Below, one piece after another: positions 1 through 11,207 of a stretch of 64,000 nucleotides of DNA (its first letter is position 1; the number at the start of each line of letters is the position of its first letter). A model generated the notes under the pieces. The model saw only the letters and a list, made by a program, of their open reading frames with translations. It was not told the origin of the DNA and did no database searches. This stretch comes from Pseudotabrizicola sp051200875 (lineage in GTDB: Bacteria > Pseudomonadota > Alphaproteobacteria > Rhodobacterales > Rhodobacteraceae), in NCBI RefSeq assembly GCF_051200875.1, contig NZ_CP195191.1, positions 2,170,001 to 2,234,000 on the forward strand, written 5' to 3'. Position numbers and translations under genes: made by a program.

Positions 1-1708
<1,708 letters not shown>

Positions 1709-1754
1709 CTTGCGTCCTTAAATTGAGGGGCGGTTGAGGAGGGCGTGACCGCCC

Positions 1755-4700
1755 TCACTCCTCCTCCGCATCCAGGAGTTCCATGTTGAGGCCGAGGCCC
1801 CGCACTTCCTTGACAAGAACGTTGAACGATTCCGGCACGCCGGCTTCGAAATTGTCCTCGCCCTTGACGATCGACTCGTAGACCTTGGTCCGGCCTGCCA
1901 CGTCGTCCGACTTCACCGTCAGCATTTCCTGCAGGGTGTAGGCGGCGCCGTAAGCTTCCAGAGCCCAGACCTCCATCTCCCCCAGACGCTGACCACCGAA
2001 CTGCGCCTTACCACCCAGCGGCTGCTGGGTCACAAGCGAGTACGGGCCAGTCGAACGGGCGTGGAGCTTGTCGTCGACCAAGTGGTGCAGCTTCAGCATG
2101 TACTTGACGCCGACGGTGACCTTGCGGGCGAATTTTTCACCCGTGCGGCCATCGAAGACTTCAGACTGGCCGGACTGGTCGAAACCGGCGCGCTTCAGCG
2201 CGTCGTTCACGTCCAGTTCCTTGGCACCGTCGAAGACCGGGGTCGCGATCGGAACGCCACGGGTCACAAGCGCTGCCTTTTCAAGCAGTTCTTCCTCACC
2301 CATGTCGCCGAAGGCTTCCTCATAGGTCTCATCGCCATAGCCGATCCGCATGGCTTCGCGCACCGGGGTCAGGTCGCCCGAACGACGGTACTCTTGCAGA
2401 GCCTCGTCGATCTTCAGGCCAAGGCCACGCGCGGCCCAGCCCATATGGGTTTCAAGGATCTGACCGACGTTCATACGCGACGGCACGCCCAGCGGGTTCA
2501 GCACGAGGTCAACCGGGGTACCGTCCGCAAGGAACGGCATGTCTTCCATCGGCACAACCTTGGAAATAACACCCTTGTTCCCGTGACGACCGGCCATCTT
2601 GTCGCCCGGCTGCAGCTTGCGCTTCACCGCGACGAAAACCTTGACCATCTTCATCACGCCCGGAGGCAGATCGTCCCCACGGCGGACCTTTTCGACCTTG
2701 TCCTCAAAGCGGTGCTCAAGCGCACGCTTCTGGGCTTCGAACTGGTCATGCAGGGCTTCGACTTCCTTGGCATCGGCTTCTTCGCCCAAGGCGAGCTGCC
2801 ACCACTGACCACGGCTCAGCGTGCTCAGCAGTTCGTCGTCGATGGTCGAACCGGCCTTGATGCCCTTCGGACCCTTGACGGCGGTCTTGCCCATGATCAG
2901 CGTCTTCAGGCGCGCATAGATATTGCGCTCAAGGATCGCCATTTCGTCGTCCCGGTCACGGGCCAGACGTTCGACTTCCTCACGCTCGATCTGCAGCGCG
3001 CGTTCGTCCTTGTCCACACCATGACGGTTGAAGACGCGAACTTCGACGATCGTCCCGAAGGCACCCGGCGGCAGACGCAGCGAGGTGTCGCGCACATCCG
3101 ATGCCTTTTCGCCGAAGATGGCGCGCAGAAGCTTTTCTTCCGGCGTCATCGGGCTTTCGCCCTTCGGTGTGATCTTGCCGACCAGAATGTCGCCCGGCTG
3201 CACTTCGGCACCGATGTAGACAATGCCAGCCTCGTCGAGGTTGCGCAGCGCTTCTTCACCGACGTTCGGAATGTCGCGGGTGATTTCTTCCGGCCCTAGC
3301 TTCGTATCGCGGGCGGCGACTTCGTATTCCTCGATGTGGATCGAGGTGAAGACGTCGTCACGCAGGATACGTTCCGAGATCAGGATCGAGTCTTCGTAGT
3401 TGTAGCCATTCCACGGCATGAAGGCCACAACGACGTTCCGGCCCAGAGCCAATTCGCCCTGATCGGTGCAGGGGCCGTCGGCCACCACTTCGCCGCGCTT
3501 CACCGTGTCACCCACCTTCACCAGCGGACGCTGGTTGATACAGGACGACTGGTTCGAACGCTTGAACTTGCGCAGACGATAGATGTCGACGCCAGCTTCG
3601 CCCGGCTCCAGCATCTCGGTTGCGCGCACAACGATACGGGTCGCGTCGACCTGGTCGATCACACCGGCGCGACGTGCCATGATGGCGGCGCCCGAGTCAC
3701 GGGCCACGACGGCTTCGATCCCAGTGCCAACGAACGGCGCGTCCGACTGCAACAGCGGCACGGCCTGACGCTGCATGTTCGAACCCATCAGGGCGCGGTT
3801 GGCGTCGTCGTTTTCAAGGAACGGAATCAGCGAGGCAGCGACCGAAACCAGCTGCTTCGGCGACACGTCGATCAGGTCTACGGCTTCCGACGGGTTCAGC
3901 ATGAATTCGCCGGCTTTCCGGGTGGAAACCAGCTCGTTCACGAACTTGCCGTCAGCGTCCAGCGTCGCGTTGGCCTGAGCCACCGTGTGACGCATTTCTT
4001 CCGTTGCCGACATGTAGATCACGTCGTCGGTCACGGCGCCGTCCACCACCTTGCGGTAGGGGGTCTCGATGAAGCCGTACTTGTTCACGCGGGCGAAAGT
4101 GGCCAGCGAGTTGATCAGACCGATGTTCTGACCTTCCGGCGTTTCGATCGGGCACATCCGGCCATAGTGGGTCGGGTGAACGTCGCGAACCTCGAAGCCA
4201 GCACGCTCACGGGTCAGACCACCCGGCCCAAGAGCCGAAAGACGGCGCTTGTGGGTGACTTCCGACAGCGGGTTGGTTTGGTCCATGAACTGCGACAGCT
4301 GCGACGAGCCGAAGAATTCACGAACAGCAGCAGCAGCCGGTTTCGCGTTGATCAGGTCTTGCGGCATGATCGTGTCGATTTCCACCGACGACATACGCTC
4401 CTTGATCGCGCGCTCCATGCGCAGCAGACCAACGCGGTACTGGTTTTCCATCAATTCGCCAACCGAACGCACACGGCGGTTGCCGAGGTGGTCGATGTCG
4501 TCGATCTCGCCCTTGCCGTCACGCAGTTCGGTCAGGGCCTTGATGCAGGCGATGATGTCTTCACGGTCCAGCGTGCGCTGGGTGTCCGGCTTTGCCAGAT
4601 CAAGACGCATGTTCATCTTGACGCGGCCAACGGCCGACAGGTCATAACGCTCTTTGTCGAAGAACAGCGTGTCGAACAGCGCCGAAGCGGCTTCGACGGT

Positions 4701-5888
4701 CGGCGGTTCACCCGGACGCATCACGCGGTAGATGTCCATGAGCGCGGTGTCGCGACCCATGTTCTTGTCTGCCGCCATGGTGTTGCGGATGTAGGGGCCG
4801 ACATTGACGTTGTCGATGTCCAGAACCGGGATATCGGTGATCCCCTGATCCAAGAGCACCTTGACCGAGCCGCCCTTAACTTCGCCGTCACGGTCCAGTT
4901 CCCAAGTCAGTTCATCACCGGCTTCGACCCAGATTTCACCGGTCTCTTCGTTGATGATGTCCTTGGCTACATAGCGGCCCAGAATGTGATCGAACGGGAT
5001 CAGCAGTTCGGTGATCGCGCCGTCGTCGATCCACTTCTTCACCATCCGCGGGGTGGCCTTTTCGCCAGCCTTCAGGATGACTTCGCCGGTGGCAGCGTCT
5101 ACCAGATCATAAGACGGGCGGGTGCCGCGCACACGCTCGGGGAAGAACTTGGTGACCCAGCCCTTGTTCTTCAGATACTTGAAGTCAACGGTGTCATAAT
5201 ACGCATCCATGATGCGTTCCTGATCCATGCCAAGCGCATAAAGCAGGGTCGTGACCGGCAGCTTGCGGCGGCGGTCGATACGCGCGAACACGATGTCCTT
5301 TGCGTCGAATTCGAAATCCAGCCACGAACCGCGATACGGGATGATGCGGCAGGCGAACAAAAGCTTGCCCGAAGAATGGGTCTTGCCCTTGTCGTGGTCA
5401 AAGAACACGCCCGGCGAACGGTGCATCTGGCTGACGATCACGCGCTCGGTGCCGTTCACGATGAACGTTCCGTTCGGGGTCATCAGGGGCATGTCGCCCA
5501 TGTAGACGTCCTGTTCCTTGATGTCCTTGACCGACCGGGCCCCGGTGGTTTCATCGACATCAAACACGATCAGACGCAGCGTCACCTTCAACGGTGCCGC
5601 ATAGGTCAGATCGCGCTGCATGCATTCTTCAACGTCGAACTTCGGCTTTTCCAGTTCGTATTTCACGAACTCCAGCACGGCGGTTTCGTTGAAATCCTTG
5701 ATCGGGAAAACCGACTGGAACGTGCCCTGGATGCCTTCGCCATCCAGCGGCTTGTCGCTGTCGCCTGACCGCAGGAAGAGGTCATAAGAAGATTTCTGAA
5801 CCTCGATCAGGTTCGGCATTTCCAGAACTTCACGGATCTTGCCGTAGTACCGGCGGATTCGTTTCTGGCCAACGTGGGTCTGCGCCAT
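1755..5888 (-). CDS. rpoB: RNA polymerase beta subunit
   Basis: Beta subunit of RNA polymerase, 1377 codons, full length. The frame is open 30 codons further upstream, but the start at 5888 gives the usual family beginning MAQTHVGQKRIRRYYGKIRE and has AAGGTGA upstream. The rifampicin-pocket segment reads FMDQTNPLSEVTHKRRLS, with the residues usual in sensitive enzymes, and lies near 4230-4310. C-terminal clamp motifs such as GGKAQFGGQRLGEMEVWALE are present. It is transcribed with rplJL upstream and rpoC downstream. The roughly 245-base spacer before it contains two hairpins, listed separately. Long open frames on the opposite strand are codon-bias shadows. Confidence 0.98.
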   Translation of the reverse strand: MAQTHVGQKRIRRYYGKIREVLEMPNLIEVQKSSYDLFLRSGDSDKPLDGEGIQGTFQSVFPIKDFNETAVLEFVKYELEKPKFDVEECMQRDLTYAAPLKVTLRLIVFDVDETTGARSVKDIKEQDVYMGDMPLMTPNGTFIVNGTERVIVSQMHRSPGVFFDHDKGKTHSSGKLLFACRIIPYRGSWLDFEFDAKDIVFARIDRRRKLPVTTLLYALGMDQERIMDAYYDTVDFKYLKNKGWVTKFFPERVRGTRPSYDLVDAATGEVILKAGEKATPRMVKKWIDDGAITELLIPFDHILGRYVAKDIINEETGEIWVEAGDELTWELDRDGEVKGGSVKVLLDQGITDIPVLDIDNVNVGPYIRNTMAADKNMGRDTALMDIYRVMRPGEPPTVEAASALFDTLFFDKERYDLSAVGRVKMNMRLDLAKPDTQRTLDREDIIACIKALTELRDGKGEIDDIDHLGNRRVRSVGELMENQYRVGLLRMERAIKERMSSVEIDTIMPQDLINAKPAAAAVREFFGSSQLSQFMDQTNPLSEVTHKRRLSALGPGGLTRERAGFEVRDVHPTHYGRMCPIETPEGQNIGLINSLATFARVNKYGFIETPYRKVVDGAVTDDVIYMSATEEMRHTVAQANATLDADGKFVNELVSTRKAGEFMLNPSEAVDLIDVSPKQLVSVAASLIPFLENDDANRALMGSNMQRQAVPLLQSDAPFVGTGIEAVVARDSGAAIMARRAGVIDQVDATRIVVRATEMLEPGEAGVDIYRLRKFKRSNQSSCINQRPLVKVGDTVKRGEVVADGPCTDQGELALGRNVVVAFMPWNGYNYEDSILISERILRDDVFTSIHIEEYEVAARDTKLGPEEITRDIPNVGEEALRNLDEAGIVYIGAEVQPGDILVGKITPKGESPMTPEEKLLRAIFGEKASDVRDTSLRLPPGAFGTIVEVRVFNRHGVDKDERALQIEREEVERLARDRDDEMAILERNIYARLKTLIMGKTAVKGPKGIKAGSTIDDELLSTLSRGQWWQLALGEEADAKEVEALHDQFEAQKRALEHRFEDKVEKVRRGDDLPPGVMKMVKVFVAVKRKLQPGDKMAGRHGNKGVISKVVPMEDMPFLADGTPVDLVLNPLGVPSRMNVGQILETHMGWAARGLGLKIDEALQEYRRSGDLTPVREAMRIGYGDETYEEAFGDMGEEELLEKAALVTRGVPIATPVFDGAKELDVNDALKRAGFDQSGQSEVFDGRTGEKFARKVTVGVKYMLKLHHLVDDKLHARSTGPYSLVTQQPLGGKAQFGGQRLGEMEVWALEAYGAAYTLQEMLTVKSDDVAGRTKVYESIVKGEDNFEAGVPESFNVLVKEVRGLGLNMELLDAEEE

Positions 5889-6069
5889 GCTCGTCGTCAC
5901 CTTTGTCTTACGTGTCGCGGGCGAATGGCCGTCGGGCCACGGGCACTCGCCGCTGGCGAAGGGGGCAATGGGTTCCATTCATGCGGCCCGTCCCTTAGGA
6001 CCGCTCCCGAACCTATCACCGCACCTGGGAAAAGACTTCTCACGAAAGCCCTTTTCAAGATGCGATTAG

Positions 6070-6126
6070 CTGGAGACGGAATAACTCCGTCCCCAGCCTC
6101 AAATCACGCTTTGCGGAAAATCCGCA
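6070..6126 (-). promoter_or_regulatory. Two hairpins in the rplL-rpoB spacer (possible attenuator)
   Basis: Between rplL and rpoB the transcript can form two stem-loops. TGCGGA/TCCGCA (6112-6117 with 6121-6126) lies directly after rplL. An 11-bp arm pair with one mismatch (CTGGAGACGGA 6070-6080 with TCCGTCCCCAG 6086-6096) follows. Neither is followed by a long U-run, so partial termination or an RNA-processing site is more likely than full termination. In enterobacteria the rplL-rpoB spacer holds an attenuator and an RNase III site; whether this spacer does the same is inference. Confidence 0.5.
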
Positions 6127-6133
6127 ACCGCAA

Positions 6134-6514
6134 TTACTTGAGTTCAGCCTTGGCGCCAGCCTCGACGAACTTCTTGACCATGGCTTCGCCGTCTGCTTTC
6201 GAGACAGCTTCCTTGACCTTGCCACCGGCTTCGGTCAGGTCCTTGGCTTCTTTCAGGCCCAGACCGGTGATTTCGCGGACAACTTTGATCACGTTGATCT
6301 TGTTGGCGCCGGCGTCGGTCAGAACGACGTCGAATTCGGTCTTTTCTTCTTCAGCAGCGGCAGCAGCGCCACCAGCAGCCGGGCCAGCCATCATGACGGC
6401 GCCACCGGCGGCCGGCTCGATGCCATACTGGTCCTTGAGGATGTTCTTCAGTTCCTGAGCCTGCAGCAGGGTCAGGCCGACGATTTCTTCGGCGAGTTTG
6501 TTCAGATCAGCCAT
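6134..6514 (-). CDS. rplL: 50S ribosomal protein bL12 (L7/L12)
   Basis: Stalk protein of the large ribosomal subunit, 126 codons, which binds translational GTPases as dimers attached to L10. The start at 6514 gives MADLNKLAEEIVGLTLLQAQ. An in-frame ATG three codons earlier (6523, giving MSK) cannot be excluded. The N-terminal dimer domain is followed by an Ala/Gly-rich hinge (GGAAAAAEEE region) and the C-terminal factor-binding domain ending VEAGAKAELK. It sits about 65 bases after rplJ in the rplJL-rpoBC transcription unit. Length and sequence are normal for the family. Confidence 0.97.
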   Translation of the reverse strand: MADLNKLAEEIVGLTLLQAQELKNILKDQYGIEPAAGGAVMMAGPAAGGAAAAAEEEKTEFDVVLTDAGANKINVIKVVREITGLGLKEAKDLTEAGGKVKEAVSKADGEAMVKKFVEAGAKAELK

Positions 6515-6580
6515 TTTGCTCATTCCGTAAGTTAAGATGGGTTCCAACGACGCGGGGTTCAACCCGCGCGGGCACAAAGA

Positions 6581-7096
6581 TCAGGCAGCAGCCTTTTCCT
6601 CGATGGTCGACAGGATGCTTGCGATGTTCGAAGCAGGCGCGCCAATGGCACCGGCGATGTTCGAAGCAGGTGCACCGATGCACGAAACGATCTGAGCAAG
6701 AAGCTCTTCACGCGACGGCATAGCTGCAACGGCCTTGACACCGTTCAGGTCCAGTACCTCATGGCCCATGGCACCACCAAGGATTTGGAACTTGTCGTTC
6801 CCCTTGGCATATGCCTCGCAGACCTTGGCCGCAGCCACAGGGTCTTCCGAATAGGCCATAACGGTCATGCCCGTCAGGAGATCCGCCATCTTAGCAGACG
6901 GCTTTCCTTCCAGGGCGATCTTGGCGAGCGTGTTCTTGGCAACGCGTACGGACCCACCAACGTCGCGCATTTTTGCGCGAAGGTCCTGCATCTGTGCAAC
7001 CGTCATGCCCGCGTAGTGGGCAACCACTACGACGCCAGAGCTTTCGAAGATTTGGCCGAGTTCCTCGACCACTTTCTCTTTCTGGGCTCTATCCAC
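6581..7096 (-). CDS. rplJ: 50S ribosomal protein uL10
   Basis: Base of the ribosomal stalk; binds 23S rRNA and carries L7/L12 dimers. 171 codons, starting with GTG at 7096 (MDRAQKEKVVEELGQIFESS), with GGAG six to ten bases upstream. The C-terminal tail contains a short tandem duplication of the peptide IGAPASNIA, which forms the helix that binds L12 dimers. The gene is preceded by a 234-base leader with strong hairpins. L10 is the usual autoregulator of rplJL in other bacteria, through binding to that leader. Confidence 0.97.
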   Translation of the reverse strand: MDRAQKEKVVEELGQIFESSGVVVVAHYAGMTVAQMQDLRAKMRDVGGSVRVAKNTLAKIALEGKPSAKMADLLTGMTVMAYSEDPVAAAKVCEAYAKGNDKFQILGGAMGHEVLDLNGVKAVAAMPSREELLAQIVSCIGAPASNIAGAIGAPASNIASILSTIEEKAAA

Positions 7097-7330
7097 AGTT
7101 CCACTCCAAGTGTGGGGATTGCTCCCCGGCTCATGTTTGCCCCTGATCAGATCAGAGGCGTTCGGGTCCGTTCAGGGTTCCGATGGCCAAGATCACCCGA
7201 GGGTGAAATTCGTCACGTTCCCCATCTCAGGAAGGAAATTAAGGCCCGAGGGCCACCCTCCGTCTCGGACAGGACAGGGCGCCGAGGCGCCCTATCATCC
7301 CCGGGGCGCGAAGGCCCCGGAAATTCTTGA
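7097..7330 (-). promoter_or_regulatory. rplJ leader region with two strong hairpins
   Basis: This 234-base spacer between rplA and rplJ has no gene. Near the rplA end there are two compact GC stems: AGGGCGCC (7276-7283) with GGCGCCCT (7286-7293), and CCGGGGC (7301-7307) with GCCCCGG (7314-7320). Neither has a U-run. The position matches that of the L10-(L12) binding leader known in other bacteria, and a promoter for rplJL-rpoBC could also lie here. That assignment rests on position, not on a recognised consensus. Confidence 0.45.
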
Positions 7331-8026
7331 TCAGGCGTTGGTCGACGAGAGGTCGAGCGAAACACCCGGGCCCATGGTCGAAGAAAGCGAAACCTTCTTC
7401 ACATAGGTGCCCTTTGCGCCAGCCGGCTTGGCCTTGGTCACAGCGTCCACGAAAGCGCGAACGTTCTGGGCCAGAGCTTCCTCGGTGAAGGAAACCTTGC
7501 CGATACCGCCATGAATGACGCCGGCCTTTTCAACCTTGAACTGGACTTCGCCGCCCTTGGCCGCAGCCACAGCAGTTTTGACGTCCATGGTCACGGTGCC
7601 GACCTTCGGGTTAGGCATCAGGTTGCGCGGGCCGAGGATCTTACCCAGACGGCCGACCAGCGGCATCATGTCCGGGGTTGCGATGCAGCGATCGAAGTCG
7701 ATCTTGCCCTGCTGGATGGTTTCCAGAAGGTCTTCTGCACCGACGATATCTGCACCAGCTTCCTTGGCTTCGTCAGCCTTGCCGCCACGGGCGAACACGG
7801 CGACGCGCACGGTCTTGCCGGTGCCGTTCGGCAGCTGGACAACACCACGAACCATCTGGTCAGCGTGACGCGGGTCAACGCCAAGGTTCATCGCGATTTC
7901 AAGGGTTTCGTCGAACTTGGCCGAAGCGGCCTTCTTGATCAGCGAAACGGCGTCTTCAACGGAAAGGTTCGACTTGCCTTCAAACAGGGCCTGAGCCGCT
8001 TTCACGCGCTTTGCAATCTTTGCCAT
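7331..8026 (-). CDS. rplA: 50S ribosomal protein uL1
   Basis: L1 protuberance protein of the large subunit, 231 codons, starting MAKIAKRVKAAQALFEGKSN. The family segment MPNPKVGTVTMDVKTAVAAAKGG is present. It follows rplK by only five bases, so the two are co-transcribed and probably translationally coupled. In many bacteria L1 represses translation of its own rplKA mRNA. Length is normal and no irregularity is seen. Confidence 0.97.
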   Translation of the reverse strand: MAKIAKRVKAAQALFEGKSNLSVEDAVSLIKKAASAKFDETLEIAMNLGVDPRHADQMVRGVVQLPNGTGKTVRVAVFARGGKADEAKEAGADIVGAEDLLETIQQGKIDFDRCIATPDMMPLVGRLGKILGPRNLMPNPKVGTVTMDVKTAVAAAKGGEVQFKVEKAGVIHGGIGKVSFTEEALAQNVRAFVDAVTKAKPAGAKGTYVKKVSLSSTMGPGVSLDLSSTNA

Positions 8027-8031
8027 CTGGA

Positions 8032-8484
8032 TCAGCCCTTCACTTCGATGCCGCAGGACTTGGCCGAGCCAAGAATGATCTGCATCGCGCCTTCGATCGA
8101 ATTCGCGTTCAGGTCCTTCATCTTGGTCTCAGCGATCTTGCGAACCTGAGCTGCCGTGATGGTACCAGCCACTTCGCGGCCCGGCTTGACCGAACCCTTG
8201 GTCCGGTTGCGCTTGCCCTGCGGCTTCAGACCAGCGGCTTCCTTGATCAGGAACGAGGCCGGCGGGGTCTTCAGCTCGATGCTGAACGACTTGTCTTGGT
8301 AGTAGGTGATGATCGTCGGGATCGGGGTGCCCGGCGCAAAGTCAGCCGACTTCGCGTTGAATTCCTTGACGAACGCCATGATGTTCAGGCCGCGCTGACC
8401 CAAAGCCGGGCCGACTGGCGGCGACGGGTTGGCTTGCTGAGCCTTAACTTGCAGCTTGAGGCTGCCGATAACTTTCTTGGCCAT
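8032..8484 (-). CDS. rplK: 50S ribosomal protein uL11
   Basis: L11 of the GTPase-associated centre, 150 codons, slightly longer than the roughly 142 residues of E. coli. It starts MAKKVIGSLKLQVKAQQANP. The N-terminal domain has the PSPPVGPALGQRGLNIMAF motif and the C-terminal RNA-binding domain ends AKSCGIEVKG. It lies about 106 bases after nusG and heads the rplKA pair. Confidence 0.97.
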   Translation of the reverse strand: MAKKVIGSLKLQVKAQQANPSPPVGPALGQRGLNIMAFVKEFNAKSADFAPGTPIPTIITYYQDKSFSIELKTPPASFLIKEAAGLKPQGKRNRTKGSVKPGREVAGTITAAQVRKIAETKMKDLNANSIEGAMQIILGSAKSCGIEVKG

Positions 8485-8590
8485 TTGGCCTCTCCTCTTC
8501 TCACTGCAACCTCCCGGAATTGGGAAGTCGCGGTTTAGTGGTTCGGTTCGTCACACCCTTTCAGATGCGCTCGCCTCCCACGTGATGCAC

Positions 8591-9127
8591 TCAGATCCCT
8601 TTCGAGACCTGCGTGAATTCTAGCTCGACCGGGGTTGCCCGGCCAAAGATCGACACAGACACCTTCAGGCGGCTGTTGTCGTCATCAACTTCCTCGACCA
8701 TGCCATCGAAGCCCTCGAACGGACCATCGGTGACCTTGACCTTCTCGCCGATATCAAAGCGAATCAGATTGCGCGGCTGAGCCTCGCCACCTTCGACGCT
8801 GCGGTTCAGCATCGCATTCACTTCGGCGTCACGCATCGGCATCGGTTTGCCCTGCGGACCAAGGAAGCCGGTTACCCGGTTGATCGACGAGATCAGGTGA
8901 TAGCCCCGGCTCGACATCTCCATATGCACCAGCACATAGCCGGGCATGAAGCGGCGCTCGGACGTCACCTTCTTGCCACGACGAACCTCGATCACCTCTT
9001 CGGTCGGGACCAGAACTTCGTCGATCTCGTCTTCCAGACCGGCATCGGCGACAGCGGTCTTGATCTGCTCGGCAACTTTCTTCTCGAAGTTCGAGAGAAC
9101 GCTTACCGAATACCAACGCTTGGCCAT
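8591..9127 (-). CDS. nusG: Transcription termination/antitermination factor NusG
   Basis: NusG binds RNA polymerase near the clamp and links it to Rho or to the ribosome. 178 codons from the start MAKRWYSVSVLSNFEKKVAE; an ATG two codons earlier (9133) is also possible. The N-terminal NGN domain contains FMPGYVLVHMEM, and the C-terminal KOW domain has VKVTDGPFEGFDGMVEEVD. It is placed between secE and rplK, the usual bacterial arrangement. Length is normal. Confidence 0.97.
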   Translation of the reverse strand: MAKRWYSVSVLSNFEKKVAEQIKTAVADAGLEDEIDEVLVPTEEVIEVRRGKKVTSERRFMPGYVLVHMEMSSRGYHLISSINRVTGFLGPQGKPMPMRDAEVNAMLNRSVEGGEAQPRNLIRFDIGEKVKVTDGPFEGFDGMVEEVDDDNSRLKVSVSIFGRATPVELEFTQVSKGI

Positions 9128-9325
9128 GCCCATCTCATCCTGTCTGCCCGGGCGCCTTGCGCCCGAAAAATTCCATTATTCCAGCACCTTAGCCATAAAC
9201 TGAAGTGCCCCAGAGGAACAAAAAACAGCGCGCAACACGAATCATTGCGCGCCGGTTTGTCCTTGAACAGGGCGCGGCATACCCGCCATGGCCCAATATT
9301 TCAAGGGGGTAGACGCTTAGATGCG

Positions 9326-9520
9326 TCAGAACATACCAAGGACAGCCTTCAGCCCCGACCGGATTCCCAGATCGACAAGGCTGAAGAAAGTGGCGGTCAG
9401 CGCGGCCATGATAAAGACCATGATCGTGGTCAGCACCACTTCGCGGCGGCTTGGCCAGACAACCTTGCCCACCTCGGTGCGGACCTGCTGAATGAACTGA
9501 AGGGGGTTGGTCTTTGCCAT
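9326..9520 (-). CDS. secE: Preprotein translocase subunit SecE
   Basis: Small inner-membrane subunit of SecYEG, 64 codons. The frame is open further upstream, but the start at 9520 gives the short single-membrane form MAKTNPLQFIQQVRTEVGKV typical of alphaproteobacteria. The amphipathic segment VRTEVGKVVWPSRREV is followed by one membrane helix (about residues 31-52). It lies roughly 200 bases before nusG and 55 bases after the unrecognised membrane-protein gene at 9576-11207. Confidence 0.95.
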   Translation of the reverse strand: MAKTNPLQFIQQVRTEVGKVVWPSRREVVLTTIMVFIMAALTATFFSLVDLGIRSGLKAVLGMF

Positions 9521-9575
9521 CGTCACAATCCGATCTCGGGTTTCGCAGCCCAAATACGCGGGCAGACGGGCAATT

Positions 9576-11207
9576 TCAAGACTGAACGACCATTTGCGCC
9601 ATGTTCCCCCGCCGCGCAGCGATGGCCCTTTCACGCTCGACCATACGCTCCAGCGCGTCCCAGCCTTCGCCAGCCGCCCTTGCGACGCCTCGACCCAAGC
9701 CCGTCCCTTGCTTGCGCAGGAACAAGACCCCGCCAAGACCCAAAACCAGAACCGCGGCCAGCATCATGCCCAGCGGCACTGCGCCGAAGGGCGACAGACT
9801 CGCCGCAACCGGCGCAGGGCTGGACGCAACGGGAGCCGGTATGGGCGCTTCCACAACGGCTGGTGCAGGCGCAGCGCGTTCGGCTGCCGGGGCCATCTCG
9901 GCACTTGGCTGCACGGGCACCGCCTCGGCTTGGACCGCAGGCTCCGCTTTCACCGTTGCAACCGTTGCCTCGACCGGCGCCGCAGCCGGGACTTCTTTCG
10001 ACGTCACGGCAGCGGCAGAACGCGGTGTCAGCCCCTGCGTGGCGAAAAGACCGTCCAAAGACCCACCGCTGGAAACGGCCAGAACGCCAAGGCCCAGCGC
10101 CAGCGGCAGGAACTTCTTCGCACCCCCTGGGGTAGCCGCAGGTTTTCTTGGCATCAGGGTCTGCGCCAAAGCAGCCAATCCGCCCGTCTTTTCGCCCGAT
10201 TTAGCAGGCACCTCTGCTTCCAAGGCAGACTCTGCCGGTTTGCCGGAAACGCGCGAAACCGCCGCCGTCATCCCCCGGCCCAGTGCCTTTTTCGTCTGCA
10301 GCAGTCCAACAAAGAATACCGCCATCACGACCAAGGGCATCAGGAACATTCCACCTGCCCAGACAAAGGCCACAACCCCGCCAAGACCCGCCAATATCCA
10401 AAGTCCCTTTCTTGATCGGGGGCGCTTTGGCGCGACCGGATCAAGCGTGGTCGTCACAGCGGCAGGATCGGCCCCCACCGCATCCATCATGTGCGGGGCA
10501 ATAGCGGTCTTTGGCTCCTCTACAGGCAGTTGCGCAGGTTTGCGCCGCAACTTGGCCACCGCGATCAACAGGAACAGCCCCGCCAACCCGCCAAGGATCA
10601 TTGTTGCCGTCGGGCCGAAATCCGGGTCCGGCGCCAGCGCGGCCTCCCTGCCCTGCATGCCCCACGGCTCGATATACTGGAACCCTGGGGCCTTTTTCAC
10701 GCCCAGCTTGCCCAGCGCATCCTCGGCCATATTCTTCAGATCAGGACTGCGGTCTGCTTTCCCATTCAGGCGAAAGACAAGCCGTTCACCGGCAATATCC
10801 TCAACATTCGCGCCCATATCATCCAGAAAGCTCTCCACGCCGGATTCGGGCAAAAGAACCACCGCACGCGCCAGCTTTGCATCAGGCGCATCGTCGGGAC
10901 CAAGCAGCACGAACATCCGCCGCACGGTGTCATAAGACCCGCGCTTGGTCTTGGTCGTTTCTGTCAGTTGATAATTGAAGTCCGGATTGATCCAGCCAAT
11001 CACATGCACCTCGCGCGCGGCATGAATGTCGCGCTTGGGATCAAAGCCGTTCAAGGACACGGCTTGCGGAATACCGTCGCGCAAGGCCCGCGCCTTTTCG
11101 GCCTCGTCCTTCTTTGCGGCCTCGTTGACGATGAACGCCAAGGCCATCAGAACGACAGCCAGAAATGCCTGGACCTTCCAGGATGATCTGAAAAGCAGAT
11201 TGAACAT
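9576..11207 (-). CDS. Unrecognised multi-pass membrane protein with Ala/Pro-rich linker
   Basis: 543 codons from the ATG at 11207, which has GAGGAC upstream and gives MFNLLFRSSWKVQAFLAVV; the frame is open 40 codons further but without family support. What is visible: an N-terminal membrane helix, a soluble domain of about 180 residues with no family I recognise, a second helix near TMILGGLAGLFLLIAVA, a pair of helices near GLWILAGLGGVVAFVWAGGM, another hydrophobic stretch, and a long Ala/Pro/Val-rich linker of roughly 60 residues. A last helix precedes an Arg-rich cytoplasmic-looking tail. It lies between tRNA-Trp and secE, where the two are usually adjacent, and may be read through into secE. 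Function unknown. Confidence 0.8.
   Translation of the reverse strand: MFNLLFRSSWKVQAFLAVVLMALAFIVNEAAKKDEAEKARALRDGIPQAVSLNGFDPKRDIHAAREVHVIGWINPDFNYQLTETTKTKRGSYDTVRRMFVLLGPDDAPDAKLARAVVLLPESGVESFLDDMGANVEDIAGERLVFRLNGKADRSPDLKNMAEDALGKLGVKKAPGFQYIEPWGMQGREAALAPDPDFGPTATMILGGLAGLFLLIAVAKLRRKPAQLPVEEPKTAIAPHMMDAVGADPAAVTTTLDPVAPKRPRSRKGLWILAGLGGVVAFVWAGGMFLMPLVVMAVFFVGLLQTKKALGRGMTAAVSRVSGKPAESALEAEVPAKSGEKTGGLAALAQTLMPRKPAATPGGAKKFLPLALGLGVLAVSSGGSLDGLFATQGLTPRSAAAVTSKEVPAAAPVEATVATVKAEPAVQAEAVPVQPSAEMAPAAERAAPAPAVVEAPIPAPVASSPAPVAASLSPFGAVPLGMMLAAVLVLGLGGVLFLRKQGTGLGRGVARAAGEGWDALERMVERERAIAARRGNMAQMVVQS

Noticed and set aside
2061..5768. Long open frames on the plus strand opposite rpoB (up to 810 codons) and opposite rpoC
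   Set aside because: They follow the codon bias of the strongly expressed minus-strand genes, lack ribosome sites, and their products are low-complexity and unlike any protein.
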